Assembly (NCBI GenBank): GCA_023248175.1 | Contig: JAHFFC010000044.1 | Location: forward strand, 1-6,970 | Length of the DNA: 6,970 bases | Source: Candidatus Omnitrophota bacterium | Lineage (GTDB): Bacteria; Omnitrophota; Gorgyraeia; JACOVV01 | Reading direction: 5' to 3' | Shown here: positions 6,466 through 6,970 of the stretch, one piece after another | Layout of the letters: each line of letters begins with the position of its first letter | Position numbering within the stretch: the first letter of the stretch is position 1 | Position numbers and translations under genes: made by a program | The notes under the pieces: model-generated | Seen by the model: only the letters and a program-made list of their open reading frames with translations | What the model was told of the DNA's origin: nothing | The model's database searches: none

Positions 6466-6594
6466 GTAACTATTCACCACCTCTGTCTGTCATTCCGAGG
6501 AGCCCTGCGACGAGGAATCTTGTTTTTAAGATTCTTCGACTACGTCCGCCTTCGGCGGACTTCGCTCAGAATGACATGGGAGGGGAATAGTTAT
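6466..6594. mobile_element. MITE-like palindromic element with flanking direct repeat
   Basis: A non-coding element of about 129 bp. Its termini are inverted repeats: GTAACTATTC at 6466-6475, and at the right end the reverse complement of ATAACTATTC (6585-6594). Further in, TGTCATTCCGAG (6488-6499) pairs with CTCAGAATGACA (6565-6576). The centre holds two hairpins: CGAGGAATCTT/AAGATTCTTCG (6511-6521 with 6528-6538), and GTCCGCC-TTC-GGCGGAC (6544-6560). The element is flanked by ATTAAAATCC (6456-6465 and 6593-6602), a direct repeat of 8-10 bp depending on where the terminus is drawn, as left by transposition. Removing the element and one copy joins the upstream terminator tail to the fabG promoter seamlessly. 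No transposase is encoded, so mobilisation would need one in trans. The 'GTCATTCTGAGCGAAG' type of core is, from memory, dispersed in many uncultured bacterial genomes. Confidence 0.75.
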
Positions 6595-6602
6595 TAAAAT
6601 CC

Positions 6603-6652
6603 AAAATAAAGATTAGAGTGGAGCCCCAGGGACATAGCCCGTGGGGTTCCAC
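6603..6652 (-). terminator. Rho-independent terminator of the upstream partial gene
   Basis: A 10-bp GC-rich stem, GTGGAACCCC/GGGGCTCCAC on the minus strand (6643-6652 with 6618-6627, one wobble), contains an inner GGG/CCC pairing. On the minus strand it is followed by the T-rich TCTAATCTTTATTTT (6603-6617). It starts 15 bases past the stop codon at 6668-6670. This separates the unidentified gene from the fab cluster, which would then need its own promoter. The plus-strand side has no T-run. The U-tract is interrupted, so efficiency is uncertain. Confidence 0.55.
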
Positions 6653-6667
6653 AAAGGACAAGCAAAA

Positions 6668-6970
6668 CTAGAGAGATGAAAGAAGTCCTTTATCTGATGT
6701 ATGTGTTGGCTCATGGGTATTCTTTTTATCAATGCTCAAAAATATCTCCAGGAATATCTTAGATAATTTTTGTACCCCACTTTCGGGATAACCCTCATAG
6801 ATCCTGCCCGCAGGACATCCATGGCCAAAGTCCCCAAGGATTCGTTTTTCTTTGTTTCTACCGTACACACCCCGAACATGCTCTCTTCTTAATTGGCTGA
6901 TTTTAGAAACCTGTTCAGGATTTAACCTTAAGGCACCATCTTTTCCTTTTTGAACTAAATCTGGAAGGTA
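6668..6970 (-). CDS. C-terminal end of an unidentified protein (5' end outside window)
   Basis: An open frame runs from the window edge to a TAG stop, giving the last 100 residues of a protein whose start lies beyond 6970. The GTG at 6868 is in frame, but the frame stays open for 34 codons upstream of it, so it is probably internal. The fragment is mixed charged and soluble-looking. It contains LRLNPEQVSKISQLRREH, then a Gly-rich ILGDFGHGCPAGRIYEGYP segment, then an amphipathic KLSKIFLEIF helix and a polar tail. There is no membrane segment and only one Cys. I do not recognise the family. It is not the C terminus of FabD, FabH or PlsX, the genes most often found upstream of fabG. A terminator hairpin directly after the stop codon supports it being a real gene. 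Confidence 0.6.
   Translation of the reverse strand, partial: YLPDLVQKGKDGALRLNPEQVSKISQLRREHVRGVYGRNKEKRILGDFGHGCPAGRIYEGYPESGVQKLSKIFLEIFLSIDKKNTHEPTHTSDKGLLSSL

Noticed and set aside
5200..6594. CRISPR array suggested by several repeats with palindromic parts
   Set aside because: The three elements differ in sequence, are separated by whole genes and have no regular repeat-spacer spacing.

Overview
The window is a bacterial chromosome segment with a fatty-acid-synthesis cluster and an smc gene, both on the minus strand, and a small plus-strand gene between them. In the minus-strand reading direction the order is: the C-terminal end of an unidentified gene (6970-6668), fabG (6403-5666), acpP (5560-5312), fabF (5183-3948), then smc (3611-36). 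The small gene (3729-3914, plus) lies between fabF and smc. It is divergent from smc and convergent with fabF.

FabG (3-ketoacyl-ACP reductase), AcpP (acyl carrier protein) and FabF (3-ketoacyl-ACP synthase II) work together in type II fatty acid elongation. AcpP carries the chain, FabF adds two carbons and FabG reduces the resulting ketone. All three keep their catalytic or attachment residues. Smc is a full-length chromosome-condensation ATPase with an intact head, coiled coils and hinge. Many bacteria have the order fabD-fabG-acpP-fabF-rnc-smc. Here neither fabD nor rnc (RNase III) is in its usual place, and the rnc slot holds the small plus-strand gene.

The most unusual content is in the short gaps of the fab cluster, where three palindromic elements of about 90-130 bp sit. 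One (6466-6594) has inverted termini and a flanking 8-10 bp direct repeat, as expected of a transposed MITE, and lies next to the predicted fabG -35 box. The second (5578-5666) fills the fabG-acpP gap and folds on paper into a closing stem with three hairpins. The third (5200-5291) fills most of the acpP-fabF gap and creates a spurious upstream GTG start for fabF. Elements one and two share hairpin modules and a terminal 9-mer. The acpP cistron is therefore bracketed by structured RNA on both sides.

The organism cannot be fixed from this window. Smc wording such as EEASGITKYK and the C-terminal VLYGVTME, together with the abundance of modular intergenic palindromes, recalls uncultivated lineages such as Omnitrophota or PVC-related bacteria. 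That is a low-confidence inference from memory of the families, not a search result.
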